From Turnera subulata (lineage: Eukaryota > Streptophyta > Magnoliopsida > Malpighiales > Passifloraceae): 64,000 bases of DNA. This document shows positions 11,387 to 24,853 of this stretch, piece by piece. The stretch's first letter is position 1, and every line of letters starts with the position of its first letter. Location: NCBI GenBank assembly GCA_028386065.3, contig JAKUCV010002307.1, positions 1 to 64,000 on the forward strand. The letters run 5' to 3'. Under the pieces are notes generated by a model. The model ran no database searches and was not told the DNA's origin. It was given only the letters and a program-made list of their open reading frames with translations. The translations under genes and the position numbers were made by a program.

Positions 11387-11674
11387 CTCCCTCTATTTTT
11401 AAATATAGGTCGTTTTAGGCTTTTTATTTTGTTTCAAAATATAAATCATTTTACGACTCCCAAACAGTATTAAATACACTTTTTTCATATTCACCCTTAA
11501 TTATTCCTGATCACATGGGTGTATAGAAAGTTAATAGTCATCTTATCAATAAGATAAGAGTTCAAATTATAAAAGGACAAAATTGTCATTAAAAACAAAT
11601 ATTAATGAAATTAATTACTCTTCTTAAAAGTTGTGTAAAAACCTTAAACGACCTATATTTAAAAACAGTAGTAG
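11387..11674. mobile_element. Stowaway-type MITE
   Basis: Starts CTCCCTCTATTTTTAAATAT just after TA (11385-11386) and ends before TA (11675-11676). The near end reads AAACGACCTATATTTAAAAA, the reverse complement of the start apart from a decayed last 10 bases. CTCCCTC ends, TA target and about 288 bp length are all typical of Tc1/mariner Stowaway MITEs. Confidence 0.75.
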
Positions 11675-11676
11675 TA

Positions 11677-13922
11677 AGATTCATGAACATACTTTTGTAT
11701 CATCTGCTTAAGTAATTTAAGGCGTTCAGCCCCTTCTTTACCAAAAAAAAAAAAAAGACGTGATTCCTAACATCTGAAAAGCAGCACTGATATAAACAAA
11801 AACAAAATCAAAATCAGTAATTGGACTCCGTGGATTGGCTTTGAAGCCTAGTGGTCAGCCACCAAGCCATCACCCTTCTCGTGTTTTTTGTTTTTTTTAA
11901 TTTATCAACAGCTCATGTTAATTGGATTTCCATCAATTAAACTAGGGCCGCCGGCCCCATCATCATAAGCTAGGAACTTTCATCAAATGATGGCTACAGG
12001 TAAAAAAGCATTTTATTTATTTTTGATCGGTGAAGGCATTTAATAATGGGACTGTTTATATACAGTTGCATGGACTAATAATACCCATAACCCATCCCGC
12101 GAACAAAGGTCACTTTCGGTAAAAGTAGCCGGTTGGAACTTGAAGGAGTGGAGGAACCACGTGGATTGATATGGATTTGGATATATGGGATTTTTAACTT
12201 TTAGTTTTTGTAATTCTCTGATATTATGGATATGGATAAACATTTATTGATGACAACTGCAAAAGATGTAGTAAATCACAAGAAACATGCTGGAGGCGGC
12301 ATTTAAATTTGGACCAAATGTCTAAACTGGGCTCGCCGGAGGCCCCGCCGGCGGGTACAATTTTATTGATTCCCGTTCCAAATATTTTTCCAGGCGGCTG
12401 CATTCCTCCCAAGTCCTACAGACAGGTGTAGCACGTTCATCCCACGCGCCAGGCAGAGCATAAAAGGGGTACAGAATATTAAGGAAACCGATTCCATTGC
12501 TGAAGTTTTTTTTTTTTGGCTAGAAAAAGTTTTCCCTCATTTCATTCTGTTTGTATCATGTAGATCAAGAGGGTTAAAATTTGCATGAACAATTTAGTCA
12601 AACTTTACCCTTCTTTTTTGTCAGAAAAAAACTTTACTTTTGGTCCCTTTTACTTTGGCCACTTTTTTGTTTACTTTTAAGGCTCCGCAAGACTTAGAAA
12701 AGGAATATGTGAATATGGTGTAAATTTCGTTCCTGGAAAGTAAAAAAAGAAAAAAAAATGATGTATTGCTTGTTGTGGACATAAGTACGGTTTATCAAGC
12801 ATGCGAAAAATACATGTCTGAAAAAGTGACTAAACAAGGACTAGAAACACCAGTTCTTGAGTACAGTAATCATAAGAAATAGGAAGGCAGTGGGAAAGGA
12901 GATGGCCAGAAGTTATAGTTTGGAGAAATTATCACTGTCCAAGGAATGGTAACTTGGTCATAAAATGCTATGACTACTTATACTAATACTCATATACAAA
13001 ACATATATGTTTCATTTCCCTTTCTTGCCCTGACATAACAAAATCTCCACTTCTTCACAAAAAAGAAAAAAAAAGAAGAAAAGAAACACATATTCTGTTC
13101 CAAATATTAAACCCAAGTGAGATTCAAGCCAATTGCTTTGTCAATGTACAAAGACCTCAAAAATCATTACACTTAATAAACCACCGTTTTTCGAACAGAA
13201 GTAAAAGGTCAATGATTTCTCTCTCCCCTAATCTACTGTTTTTTCCACACAGACGTGAATTTATTAAGAGACACAAAGTCACAAAGGCAATGGAAATTCA
13301 AGACCAACAGGAAAGGAAAAGAAAAGAAAAGAAAAATAGAAACAAAAGAAAAAATAAAGAGAGAGTGGCGCGTGGTTGGAGTAATCGATGGCACCTGCAT
13401 GACAGATCGACAAACCCACGTAAGCATCATTGGCGAATCAAAGCCACCGTGATCTTCAAAACACAACAATATCTCCAGCCAGTTCCGTTGAAGTCCAACT
13501 CCAACCTGTCCTAAACAAGAAAAAGGGTAAAAGCGACAACACCAAAGGCAAACTCTTTTTATTGTTTCTCTCTCTAGCCGTTAGTTTAACACGACAAAAG
13601 ACCAGAGAGCAGTTCAGTTTCCTGTTTCCCCCCCTCCATTTCGCGCAATTTCGTCTCTACAGTCTCCGCTTTTGTCCCAATACAAAAACCAAAACCCCTA
13701 ATTTTTTTTTTTACACTCAACAACGCCCTCCATTGACCTCTTCTCCATCTCTCTTCCCCTTTCTCTTGTTTACTTTGACAAGGTTTTCCTTTTTTTCCAG
13801 TTCCCTTTCTTCTCTTCCCTTGTTGCCAAGTTGACCCAAGAGCAATGCTTCCTTAAAATCAACCCAGTAAGTACTTCATATTATATTACTTCAATCCCAT
13901 CCTACCCACCAAAATCACCGCC
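11677..13922. other. Intergenic and promoter side of the CTL gene
   Basis: No gene seen. It contains the second copy of the dispersed repeat (12210-12265), several A or T runs, and pyrimidine-rich 5'-leader-like sequence from about 13600 to 13920. Small open frames near 13212-13514 are Lys/Arg-rich low complexity and have no gene structure. Confidence 0.5.
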
Positions 13923-16900
13923 ATGAGCGACTCCCAATCCTCCTCCTCCGGTTCTCCTTCCTCCGTCGCCATCGATCAGGTACTTCTTCTTTGATCAATT
14001 CTAATAACTTATATGCGAAAGTTTCAATCTTGTTGTCATCCACTCTTTGGTCTGTTTAATACACTATTACAAACCGAAACTAACCAAGACAATCTAAGTA
14101 TTGCTATTACTTGGTTTTACTTGGTAAAGACTTGCTATTTACGTTTTTTTTTTGGATTGGTGAAGATGGTTTCAATCTGATTTTTTCTTCGCTCTCTGGT
14201 TTTAAGAATGTAGGGAGGAGCCTAAGAAGCAGCAGCGGTGGTCAAACCCTGGCCACCGACGTGCCGCGGCGTTGGCACGATATTTTCTGGCTAGCTTTAT
14301 TTATAGTGCATTTGATGGGAGTGGGGTTTGCACTGACAGCTCTTGGGCTCGATAGGTTTAAGAAATCCGGGAGGTTTACTATTAATGCATTTGCGCCCAA
14401 TTCCAAGGGGAATAGTAAGTTGACGGAGGATTATTGGCCAATGTATGCTCTGGCCGGGGGAGTGGGGGCGGTGCTGGGTTGGACTTGGCTGCTGTTTCTT
14501 GGGTCTCAGGCCAATCATATGATGAAGATCGCGGTGCATATCTTGACCACCTATCTTGCGGTGATTAGTGTGTTGTGCTTCTGGTCAGAGCAGATCTTCT
14601 GGGGGGTAGCGTTTGCGATTGGTGCCACGTTGCAGTTCTTGTATGTTATATCTGTCATTGACAGGTATGGGATTCAAGTATTAGTACGGTTTTGAACTCA
14701 AAAATCTGTCTCTCTGGAGTATGGCTTAGTTTTTTCAGAGTTATGAAAAGGGTCTATTCTGCATAAGTTCTCCGTGGTTGATTTTGCTTAAGGTGCGAAA
14801 TTTGGGAACAATTTGAGTTTCTTTGAAAAGTGAACATATGTTTGATTGCGGTTTGTTGTTTTGATCTCTTCATCAACATCCTCTGTTTTTTATGACTCAT
14901 CATTCAGTTTATGCCTAGAATGGCTTTGATTGTGACTGATTAATCGTCTATTGTGTTCATTAAGCTATATACTGTCATTATGTTGCCAGCTAGATAAGAT
15001 ACCTTTCCATTTCTGTTTTGGTCTAGCGTTTCTAGTATCTGATGATATTTCTTCAGGGTTTGATGATTTAAAAGGTGGAAATAATATGCTTAACTAGGGA
15101 GTTTTTTCATACTTGGTTAATTGGTTATTGATTTTAGAAATTTCTTGCGAGGAGCTAAGGAATTTGGGTTAAAGGAAATCTGTAGAATGCTTTTTACCAA
15201 TAAAATTTTATACACTTGCCATGGGCCCTTAACATGAAGAAATTGCAGTAAGCAATTCTTTCACTTAGACATCTTTGTCTGACAAAGCTCCTAAAATTAT
15301 TTAGAATGTGAGCTCTACTTTTGGCTCTTGAAACATTTTTTTCCTTCTTAGTATGGAGTTTTAGTGAAGAAATTTCCTTATAAAACCTTCTTTTTCGGTG
15401 AGCTTTGGACAGGAAGCAACTGATGGATCTATACCCGAGTCGTCAGAATTCAAACCCATATATTATTACGGAGAATGTAATTTTTATATGATTAAAGTGA
15501 ATATGTTAGGGAGGGTTATTTTGCATTAGCTTTATGTTTCCAAATCTGTCTCTCATGCATATGTACTACAGCATAAACAAATGAATGGAATCGGTGCCAG
15601 GAAACCAAAAATTAGGATAACAGTATGCAAATTTCTCTGATCGTTTTGCTGTCCTTTTACAGACTTCCGTTTACGATGTTGATGCTGCAAAAAGCTGTAA
15701 AAATGGTGTGGAGTCTTCCTGAAGTTTCAAGAGTTTCATACGCCTTCATGCTAGTAATGCTTGTATGGATGGGATTATGGTCTTTTGGAGTGGCTGGTGT
15801 TGTGGCTTCAAGCATAGATTACAATGCACGCTGGTGGCTTCTTTTGGTGAGCTGGCAAGTTTTGCTCTTTATTCCATCTGTTAGTGGGATGAGAACTGCA
15901 ACATAGTTCTATGAAAAATCTCTATGCTATAGTATGGTGACACTTTTAACTCTGTCAATTGTCTGCTCAGATTTTTTCAGTAAGCTTATTTTGGACGGGT
16001 GCAGTTCTTTGTAATACTATACATGTTATAGTTTCTGGGATGGTATTCCTAGTCCTTATTCATGGTGGTCGAGAAGCAGCATCAATGCCTCCCAATCCAG
16101 TAGTGAAGTCTTTGAGGTATGCTGTGACAACATCATTTGGCAGCATTTGCTATGGATCACTCTTCACTGCTGCAATTAGAACGTTGCGATGGGAGGTAAG
16201 CATGCCATCAATGCTTCTTCTGCTTGTTTCCAAGTTCGATGATGCTGTTGTTTGCTGCAAACGTTTTCTAAATATGAAGTATTGCAGATCCGGGGGCTGC
16301 GATCAAAGATAGGAAAGAATGAATGTTTGCTTTGCTGTGTTGATTTTCTGTTTCACCTTGTGGAGACTCTTGTCCGTTTCTTTAACAAGTATGCTTATGT
16401 CCAGGTACTTTCTGTCTGTGCACTCTCCTTTGCAAAAAATGATAATATCAACCCCTTCTCTGTAAGATGTCATTTATACATCAGTGATAAACATGTGATC
16501 CTGTTTATTATGAGTGCTAGAATTTATAACATTTGAAGTGGTTTTATGTGCTCGTTTGATAGAGTATGGCATGTCATAAATTCTTCATAACTGTGCTGTT
16601 TACGGGAGCTTTTTGTTTAATCTTATGAGATACATGTGATTATATTGTGACAATGGTTTAGTTTTACTACCATAGAACTGCCTATGCTTTGCCCATGCTC
16701 TCCCAATGTCTAATGCTAAGGCCATCTGCTGTGTGGACTAACTACTAAGATATGGGAACTCGAGAATAATACATCTAAGCTCCAACAGTATTCCTTTCAA
16801 TTTTCATATACATGAAGAGAGTAATTATAAGAGTTTTTCTGTCAAAGGGAGCTATGCCCAACTTTATCTTGGTGGAGGGCCCATTGTTCTGTAAATTCTC

Positions 16901-17820
16901 TTTTCAATTTTAATTTTGCTTCAGTTTGTTAGAAGATTTTGGCCTGAGTATCAAAGACTGCATCATTTGATGACCCAAAACAAGTGTTTTGTGCTTGACT
17001 CAGATAGCTGTTTCTGGAAAAAGTTTTAATCACTCAGCAAGAGATGCTTGGGAACTATTCCAGTCAACCGGAGTTGAAGCACTTGTAGCCTATGATTGTT
17101 CGGGTGCTGTTCTGCTGATGGGTACAATTTTGGGCGGCCTTATTACTGGAACTTGCTCTGGTGTTTGGACTTACAGTAAATGGAATGACAAAGTGCTCAT
17201 GATTGGAACCACTTCAATGTTAATGGGAATGGTCTTGGTATGTTTCCTTCTTCCGTGATTTCATCGATGGTATAAGAGATGGACACCTCATATATAAACA
17301 AAACATCTATACTCTGTTTTTCTAGAAATTTGAAGCCAGATAAGAACATCTTGCATCTTAATTAGGAGTTGTTAGTTTACTGTATCATTACTTCCAAAAC
17401 ATTTTCTAGAGACTTGCAAGTCAATCTTTAGTTATCTGCAGACCCCTACATGGATTTACAGTGCTGTTTTTAAGATAATACTCATCAAAATGGATTAACC
17501 CTTGAGGCAAATCATGAACTATGTTCTTATATTGCCAAGACAAACAACTTGTATCACTTTAGATGAGAGCTTTACTTAATAACAGGCATCCATTTATTCT
17601 TCAGGTTGGAATGGCAATGGTGGTGGTTGAGAGTGCTGTTACATCCATCTACATTTGTTTCGCGGAAGACCCTTTGTTGATACATAGATGGGATCCTGTA
17701 TTCTTCGACCAATTGTCCGAGGCATTACACCAGCGACTTCAACATAGGAGTGCCCGAACAAGGGAAGTACTAACCCACTATCGACCTGAAGCACGCATAG
17801 GAGACAATATCACTGTATGA
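13923..17820 (+). CDS. Choline transporter-like (CTL/PNS1 family) membrane protein
   Basis: A multi-pass membrane protein of the Choline_transpo (PF04515) family. In plants this family is linked to choline and lipid homeostasis and membrane trafficking; the substrate of this member is inferred from family only. Seven exons read by eye: 13923-13979, 14207-14664, 15663-15846, 15971-16195, 16288-16404, 17004-17237, 17605-17820. All have GT..AG borders and the frame is kept throughout, giving 496 aa, close to related plant proteins. A Ser-rich cytosolic N-terminus (about 25 aa) is followed by many hydrophobic segments, for example IFWLALFIVHLMGVGFAL, and WPMYALAGGVGAVLGWTWLL. The C-terminal half has the family-type pattern VVKSLRYAVTTSFGSICYGSL, then AYDCSGAVLLMGTILGG. 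The start ATG is the first in the leader, in CGCCATGAG context. Confidence 0.9.
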
Positions 17821-19572
17821 TAGAAACATACAAGAAAAGAAAAAGAGAATGAAAATGACAAAAAAAAGAGGGAAATTGTATTTATTTGGCAGATACACAT
17901 TGTAATTCGTTTCAACCATAATGTTTATTGCGCAAGCAACAGAATCATTTCATCTCTGGGCTGTTCAACACCTTGTGAATATCCAAGAACAGAACAGGTA
18001 GGTAGCACTTGTTTCCTCGTTTGAAACTTCACAATCCGACTCCATCAAAGACTAATGTCTGGTGAAAATAAATGGGAGACTGTCATAATCATTTCCCGGT
18101 TGTTTCAATATGCCAACTTCTTCAGAAATCATATGTCTGCATAAATATTAACTCATATCCAAAACATTCCAAGTTTAAAAAACATTTGGATTTTTGCCCA
18201 AAGTGTTGGTGTTTTGTTATGGCAGGTACACGGGAGTCGAAATCTACTCGTGGACCAAGAAGCAATGGACCTATAACTAGAAGCCTCAATTAAACTACAT
18301 CTTCCCTTATCAGTTAGTGGATTCATTCAAGATTAGAATGAGAATATTACTTGTATTCTACACATAAGATCTGCAAAACTTCAACCGGGCTGATGCTAGC
18401 GTAGAAATATTTAATACTACTATTGGTAGGTTTCAAGTACCTGCTTTATTCCTGACCTATTCAATAGGTGTGATTATTAGGTTGACTCTCACGGGTTTAT
18501 TTCTACAGACAATGATTTTGAGAGGGGCTAGACTTTGTTTGAAAGGAAAAAATGTGTTTATCTCAGAGTTATCAGTCTTAGATTACGCTAACCAAATGTA
18601 AGAAACACAAAGTTAATTTAATCAGAAGGCAACTTAGTTAGCAGCTACGTACTGAGAACAAATTGCAAGAACATATCACATACAATGGAGTTCACCCTTT
18701 CTCCACCACCAACACTCTCATCCCAGTACATTGCTAGTACTTAGCTAGCTGGTACCAAAACACAAGGTGGCCTCTCCTCTGAGGGGGGTCATTTCCAAAA
18801 AGAGAGGTGGTAACGTGACATCATCATCAACCTCAGGCCAAGACAGGAACATAAAACACAAATCCCACATAAACACCAGAGGGTGTCCCAGACTCCAGAG
18901 CTGAAAGTGACACGTCATTAACTGTAATTTTTTTTCTTTTTCTTTTTCTTTTTCCTTTTGCTGGGGGATTACGATTTGCCGTATGAGATGCGCCAAACTA
19001 TTCTACTAAATTTTCTTTGTTACTTTCTCCAATAAATGAAAGGCCTCTTCCTACACACTGGTCTATGCTGCTAGTATTTGGCAAAGCAATCGTACTACTC
19101 TACTAGAATTACTCATTTCCTTGGCCCTGACCCCAACCCCTGACATGCCTGGGGGTACTCCCTCCTTTGCAATAAAAACCAAATCGTTTCTTTCAAGCAA
19201 AGCCTGATTTTTAAATGAACCCACCTCTCCTTCTTTAAAACCCTTTGTCCAAAAATTAAATACAAGAGGGAAGGATCGATTTCCACAATTCAAGATTAGT
19301 ACTAGGAGTACGTTTTGAATGACATAAAACAATTTCTACCCTTTGTTTTGTAGTGTAAAAATATTAACAACATCTCATCACCATCACATCATCTTTTTTT
19401 ATTTTTCTTTGCAAAACAGGACACTCTTTCCCAGGAATTTTTCTTCTGATTCTACGTGTGCCAGTAGTACACTATTCTAGAGGAGAAAGGTATCATTGGC
19501 CTTGATGTTGCACAGAGACTAAAATGTGCAAGAAAACACACTACTATAATAGAGGGAGAGAGATAAATAAAT

Positions 19573-19622
19573 AAACAGAGAGGAAGGTTTTTTTTTTTTG
19601 AACAAAAACAGAGAGGAAGGTT
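19573..19622. repeat. Micro-insertion: T-run insert in 17-bp direct repeat
   Basis: AAACAGAGAGGAAGGTT occurs at 19573-19589 and again at 19606-19622. Between them lies a 16-base insert, ten T then GAACAA. Read on the other strand it is TTGTTC followed by an A run, like the last bases of a retroposon tail. Confidence 0.75.
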
Positions 19623-19780
19623 GAGTATAGTAGTTTCTTAGACTCTAGTAGATATACCTCTAGGGAGGAGGAGAAAGAAAGGTCGTTTTTATTTGTCTTG
19701 GGTGGTGGACACCGTAATCCCAAACGCCTACTGTGGAGCGCGTGGGCTGATAACCAAAAACATTAATTATCCGCCAAGTT

Positions 19781-19825
19781 AAAATGCTTAATTACGATTC
19801 ATCAAAAAAAAAATGCTTAATTACG
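19781..19825. repeat. Micro-insertion: A-run insert in 16-bp direct repeat
   Basis: AAAATGCTTAATTACG stands at 19781-19796 and at 19810-19825. The 13-base insert is ATTCATC plus an A run. Confidence 0.75.
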
Positions 19826-20233
19826 GATAATACTAAACTCTTTGATAAAAAGGTTAAGCTTTTCAAATTTGGCAAAGATTGATGATTCCCGTAGCCAAGT
19901 ATATTTGTGACGTCATTAGAAAAGCTAGAGCACAATGTAATAAAGCTAGTTAAAAGATTACAGGATAGAAACAAGGAATGGGTCTTTTAATAATCAGAGT
20001 TATTTTAATATAGCTGAAAGATTACCGCTTTTGCATATATTTTGCACATTGTATTGATGCAGCTATTTTCCACTTCCTGATTACTATTATTAACAAGAAT
20101 TTTTCTTCTGCAGTAATGATCAGTGGTTGAAATATTAGGAATAAACAGTAAGAGAGAGATAATATATAATCCAATATTCTGTTTCATCAACCATATCAAT
20201 CAATTGGTATTTGAAACCAATAGCAATTTAGTG

Positions 20234-20280
20234 AATAGTTCAATTAAAATTTTTTTCTTAAAAAAAATAGTTCAACTAAA
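20234..20280. repeat. Possible micro-insertion, imperfect 15-bp repeat
   Basis: AATAGTTCAATTAAA and AATAGTTCAACTAAA (one mismatch) flank a T-run/A-run insert at 20249-20265. Weaker than the other examples because of the mismatch and simple sequence. Confidence 0.5.
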
Positions 20281-21355
20281 CTCGTGCACGATTGACAGGC
20301 ACCGAGGTGGTTGACACGCACCAATCAGTAGTAAGATTTTTTTTTTCTTTTTATAAATATGAATTGTACACTTTAAAAACAATCTCGCGCGCAGTACTGT
20401 ACAACAAGCAAGAGTTTTCAATTTATTTATTATTTCTAAAAAAAATATATAAGGATACAGGATGCAATAGCCAATATGTGATAAGGAACGGGTCACTACT
20501 CACAAAGGCGAGGAGGGCCCTAGGTCATAAGAAGTAAAAAAGTTCACGTTCGAAGAAAAAAGCCAGAGAAGAAAAGGGCATAGCCATAGGCGGGAGACAA
20601 TCAGCTTTAATTCTTTGTTTTACTTATATTTCAGCAGTTGGCTGATTGATTTGGAGTAGCAAAAACCTCTCCCGCCAATCTAAACAAAGACTTTTTAGTG
20701 AACTAAATCTCCAGGGGAGGAATCTAATCTTCAACTTGCCAATGAAGTTAGGCTCTAGAGGGGATTAAACAACGAAAACAAAACAAAACAAACCATAACA
20801 ATATTGGTAGTACGGATACGATACAACAATTAGTAGTAAGTAAAGTAATACAAATAGGAGGAACAGGGGAATTAATTAGGAGGAGAGTGGAATAAACGCG
20901 GTGTGGTTGGACTGGGGAGAATGAGTGGGGGATATAGAAAATGTGTGTGTTGGGAAACTAAAATCCCAAGTCAGAATGCAATAATAAAAAGCCTGATAGC
21001 ATATAATCTTTTTTACTAAAACTATGAAAGAAAAAGGGAACCGTACTGATCCGCTATCCTCTTCATTAAGATCACACCAAAGATTTTCTCCACTTTCACT
21101 TCCCTTCCCTCTTTACCAGGCAGAGAGCAACAGCAGCAGCATTCACTTCACCCCCCCCTCCCTTGCCTTTTTCTCTTCTTTACCCATATCTTCAACGTCA
21201 GTGTTAATCCTATTCTCATGTTTCCCTCCTCTACCTGCCTCCTCATGCACAGACATCACCTTTTAGAGAAAGGTACATAACCCGCACTAAATAACACTAC
21301 TAACTAGCTAAAGCTACTACTACTACTACTTACACACCACACAAAAAAACTGATC

Positions 21356-24300
21356 ATGCAAAGCTTCAAAGCTGCAAACCCTCCTTCTTTTCCCTACCCT
21401 GATATGTACTGCCACTCCTCTTACTTCCTCCGGTACTTTTTGCTTCCTCCTCCTCCTCCTCCTCTGTCTTTTCTTCAGCTTTTTTTCTTTCCTATGTTTC
21501 TTGGTTTGCTCTTCTCGTTTCTTTTACGTTGTTGATGTTGTTAGTTGCTATTCTCAAGTGTGTTCGTGGGTTCTTTTTGTATTGTCTTATTTAAGTAAGT
21601 GTGTTCATGGGTTTTGTTTTGTGTTTCCTTATTTCTTTTTTTAAGTTTGTGTTGTTAACTCTGCTTTTTGTGTGTTCGGTGGAAAACAGAGGAGAAGATA
21701 ATGGGAGAAGCCATTCGCGTTTTGTGGATCTTGGAGAGCTTCATCAATCAGGTCTTGCTTTTCATGACGACGATGCTGTTGATTTAAGCCCAAGTATCCT
21801 CCCTGTCTCTCCTTTTGTTCTCGTTTTCTTTAATATGTACAAATTTATAAAATTTGGAGCTTTAGTTTTTTCTTTTTCTGTTTTTCTCTCTAACCACCAT
21901 ACCGTGCCTTTTTTTAAAATGTCCTGTAGGCTCAATGTTCAGTATTAAAGCGGGGAATGTCGCTGTTGCCTCCAATAACTTGAGATATGCAGCTCCCTTG
22001 CACACGGTACTTGATCAATCTCCCATCTCCCCCAACCACCTCCTTTTGCTCTTTTACATTTGCTCTGTTTACATAGATTTCATATGAGTATGTTGTTGAT
22101 TAATGGTATTATTATGTTTGCTTCTTTTTGTTTTGTTTTTTTACTTTGTTACTTTTAGAGTGATACTGGGTCTGCAGAGATAGGGACGGCAGGAACAGGG
22201 TGTTTGGACACAGGGCAATTCATGTACCACAAGGGGACATCACTTGCTTCCTCCTCGGGAAACGGGCAAAGCATTGAGAACTGGGTGGTGGAATCAGCCT
22301 CTGGGATGGCAGACAACAGCCAACAAACTGACACTTCTACAGACGTCGATACTGATGACAAAACTCAGGTTTCTTCGGTGTCTCTTTGCCTGATAATATG
22401 CTTCTGTTTCTTGATGCTGCATCTTCTCTGCTTCGTTTATTTTGTTGGAATGAGAATCTTTTTTTGGCTTATTGGTGGGTCACTCTGGGAATTGGAGAAT
22501 CAAAATGTCGATTTTTTCTTTCATGTTTTTTGTTTTCAACCTGGAATAATCTACTTTTACCTCGGTTGTTTTATGTTGATTGGACTTCAGCGAATTCTTC
22601 TGTGTTAAAAAGAAAGTTATCCATCATCCTAGCTAATGGTGCACGATAAATTTGAATTCTTCAGTCCTGTTACCGTTAATATATCAATTGAGATTCCAAT
22701 AACTTGATAAAAAAACGGGCACCTTAATAGTGCCATGATATGACTTAACTTTTTAGTACTATTAGTGATGTATTTATCTCATGGCGACATTTTGATGATT
22801 ATGTAGCTTCACGGAGTTCATCAAAATGCACTTGTGTGTGTGGACTCTATGGATCAGTCCAAGGCCAAAACTGGTGACCAAAAGGTTGTTGCTATGATAC
22901 TGCTTCATCAATAGTCGTGTTTTTCCCTCGTTGATTGGAGCTTGTCTGTTTAATGGTTTCTGGCCCCCCTATTCTGTGTAGGCTCTTCGAAGGTTGGCCC
23001 AGAATCGGGAAGCTGCAAGGAAAAGCAGACTTAGGAAGAAGGTAATGCTTTTATTTCTGTTATATCATACACTATTACATGGATAGGACTTCATTCGAAT
23101 TTGCAATTTTTCTTCGTATTGTTTGTTTTTGTTTTATGTAACTTTTACTCTTAAGTTCTGGTATATTTGAATAGTTCGAGCTCTAATAGTGCATGCAAGC
23201 TCAATACGGAAATAATCATTTTGAAGGTTGCATTCATAATTTCATAATTTCGGGGAAGGCAAACTAAGTTGCCACTGTAAGTTGATGAATGAAATATATT
23301 TGGGTCATTTATAGGTTTTGGTTTTGGATAGGCTTATGTCCAGCAGCTGGAGAACAGTCGACTCAAGCTTGCACAGTTAGAGCAAGAACTTCAACGAGCA
23401 CGCCAACAGGTTGGAAAAGGACGAAATTCTCAGTTTTGTTTTCCATTGAATATAACTTCGAAACCCATTCTGTTTCCATTCACAGGCTATAACTCTGTTT
23501 TATCCTTGCCTTACAAATTTTGCTGCAGGGATTTTTTTTTGCTGCTGGATATTCTGGGGATCACGGCCACTCAATGGTTGGAAATGGTAACAGAACTATT
23601 GGCTAAATGACTCCAAATAGATCAGAAAGTAGTTGAACAGCCTTTAATATTTACTCGCTTATGATGCATATGTGACATTGGATGTAGTAATTTCTGAAGG
23701 AACTAAGTTTTGACTCTTTCTGTGTCTAATCTGGATTTATTTGTGGCCTTTCTTCATTTTATACGCCATAAGGAATATGGAAAGGGTTTCTCATTAGCAT
23801 CCTATTTGTTGCTCATCCTTCTTTCTGCTTAGTGAAGCCATTTATTGATAATTGAAAGATAGTTTACATAATTTGTAACGATAAAGTGGCATATAATGCT
23901 CATGGTTTAAAGACCATAGCATACAGTTAATATTTCTTCTGATTGTTTCTACTTCACAGAGGCTTTGGCATTTGATTTAGACTATGCACGTTGGCTGGAT
24001 GAACATCAGCGGCTAATAAATGATCTAAGATCTGCTGTGAATTCTCACATGGGCGATAATGAATTACGTGTTCTTGTTGATGGTGTGATGGCACATTATG
24101 ATGAAGTATTTCGGCTCAAGAGCCTGGGCGCGAAGGCTGATGTATTTCACATGCTCTCTGGGATGTGGAAGACACCTGCTGAAAGATGTTTCATGTGGTT
24201 GGGTGGATTTCGTTCTTCTGAGCTTCTCAAGGTAATGGACTATCTTTCGCTTTGGCTTAATCCACCCTTCTTTTTTACTTCACATTTGGCCTTGCTTGAA

Positions 24301-24853
24301 AGGCATCAGTTGGTTTAAGCCTTTCTATGATGGTAATGCAGATTCTTGGGAACCATCTTGAACCATTAACGGACCAACAGTTAATGGGCATATGCAATTT
24401 GCAGCAGTCCTCCCAACAGGCTGAAGATGCTTTGTCTCAAGGAATGGAAGCTTTGCAACAATCACTTGTGGACACCCTTTCATCCAGCGCTCTTGGCCCT
24501 GCTGGTTCTGGAAATGTTGCTGACTATATGGGCCAAATGGCAATTGCAATGGGCAAAATTGCTACCCTAGAGAGCTTCCTCCACCAAGTAATAGTCTTGT
24601 GAATCATGAGTTTATTTTCACCCTTGTGATGTCATAGTCATCTTCTCAAGTCATAGTAAAGGTTCAATTCTTGAATTAATCTGGTCTACTGCTGCTTTCT
24701 TGGTAGGCTGATCTTCTTCGGCAGCAAACGCTGCAACAAATGCATCGGATTTTGACAACACGTCAGGCTGCTCGTGCCTTTCTTGTTATTAGTGATTACA
24801 CATCCCGGCTCAGGGCACTCAGCTCATTATGGTTAGCACGCCCAAGAGACTAA
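21356..24853 (+). CDS. TGA-class bZIP transcription factor (clade II-like)
   Basis: Nuclear DNA-binding protein of the TGA group, which binds TGACG elements and works with NPR1-type co-regulators in salicylate defence and stress responses. Eleven exons in frame: 21356-21432, 21690-21793, 21930-22006, 22159-22368, 22807-22884, 22982-23041, 23332-23409, 23529-23586, 23960-24231, 24342-24587, 24707-24853; 468 aa. The basic region NREAARKSRLRKK is at about residues 190-202 and the leucine zipper continues to about 228. A DOG1 domain fills the C-terminus (ARWLDEHQRLINDLRSA, FHMLSGMWKTPAERCF, ending SSLWLARPRD). The roughly 180-aa N-terminus with FVDLGELHQSG resembles HBP-1b(c1)/TGA2.1-type proteins, while the C-terminus is closest in pattern to TGA2/5/6. 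The subclade is inferred by eye. Confidence 0.93.

Larger units (their letters stand above)
17821..21355. other. Intergenic: CTL 3' region, then 5' region of the TGA gene
   Basis: No gene seen over 3.5 kb. The first 150 bases are probably the CTL 3' UTR. From about 20900 the sequence is pyrimidine-rich and leader-like up to the TGA start codon. The spacer holds two clean A/T-run insertions with target duplications (19573-19622, 19781-19825) and one weaker one (20234-20280). Short frames near 18745-19332 have no splice or coding support. Confidence 0.5.

Noticed and set aside
11830..11900. Possible tRNA-derived SINE fragment
   Set aside because: CCTAGTGGTCAGCCACCAAGC is suggestive, but no B box, tail or duplication was found.
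12600..12637. Another micro-insertion (AAACTTTAC on both sides)
   Set aside because: Only nine simple-sequence bases match; too likely by chance.
13212..13834. Lys/Arg-rich and Phe/Ser-rich frames before the CTL gene
   Set aside because: Purine/pyrimidine-rich leader sequence read in chance frames; no splice or start context.
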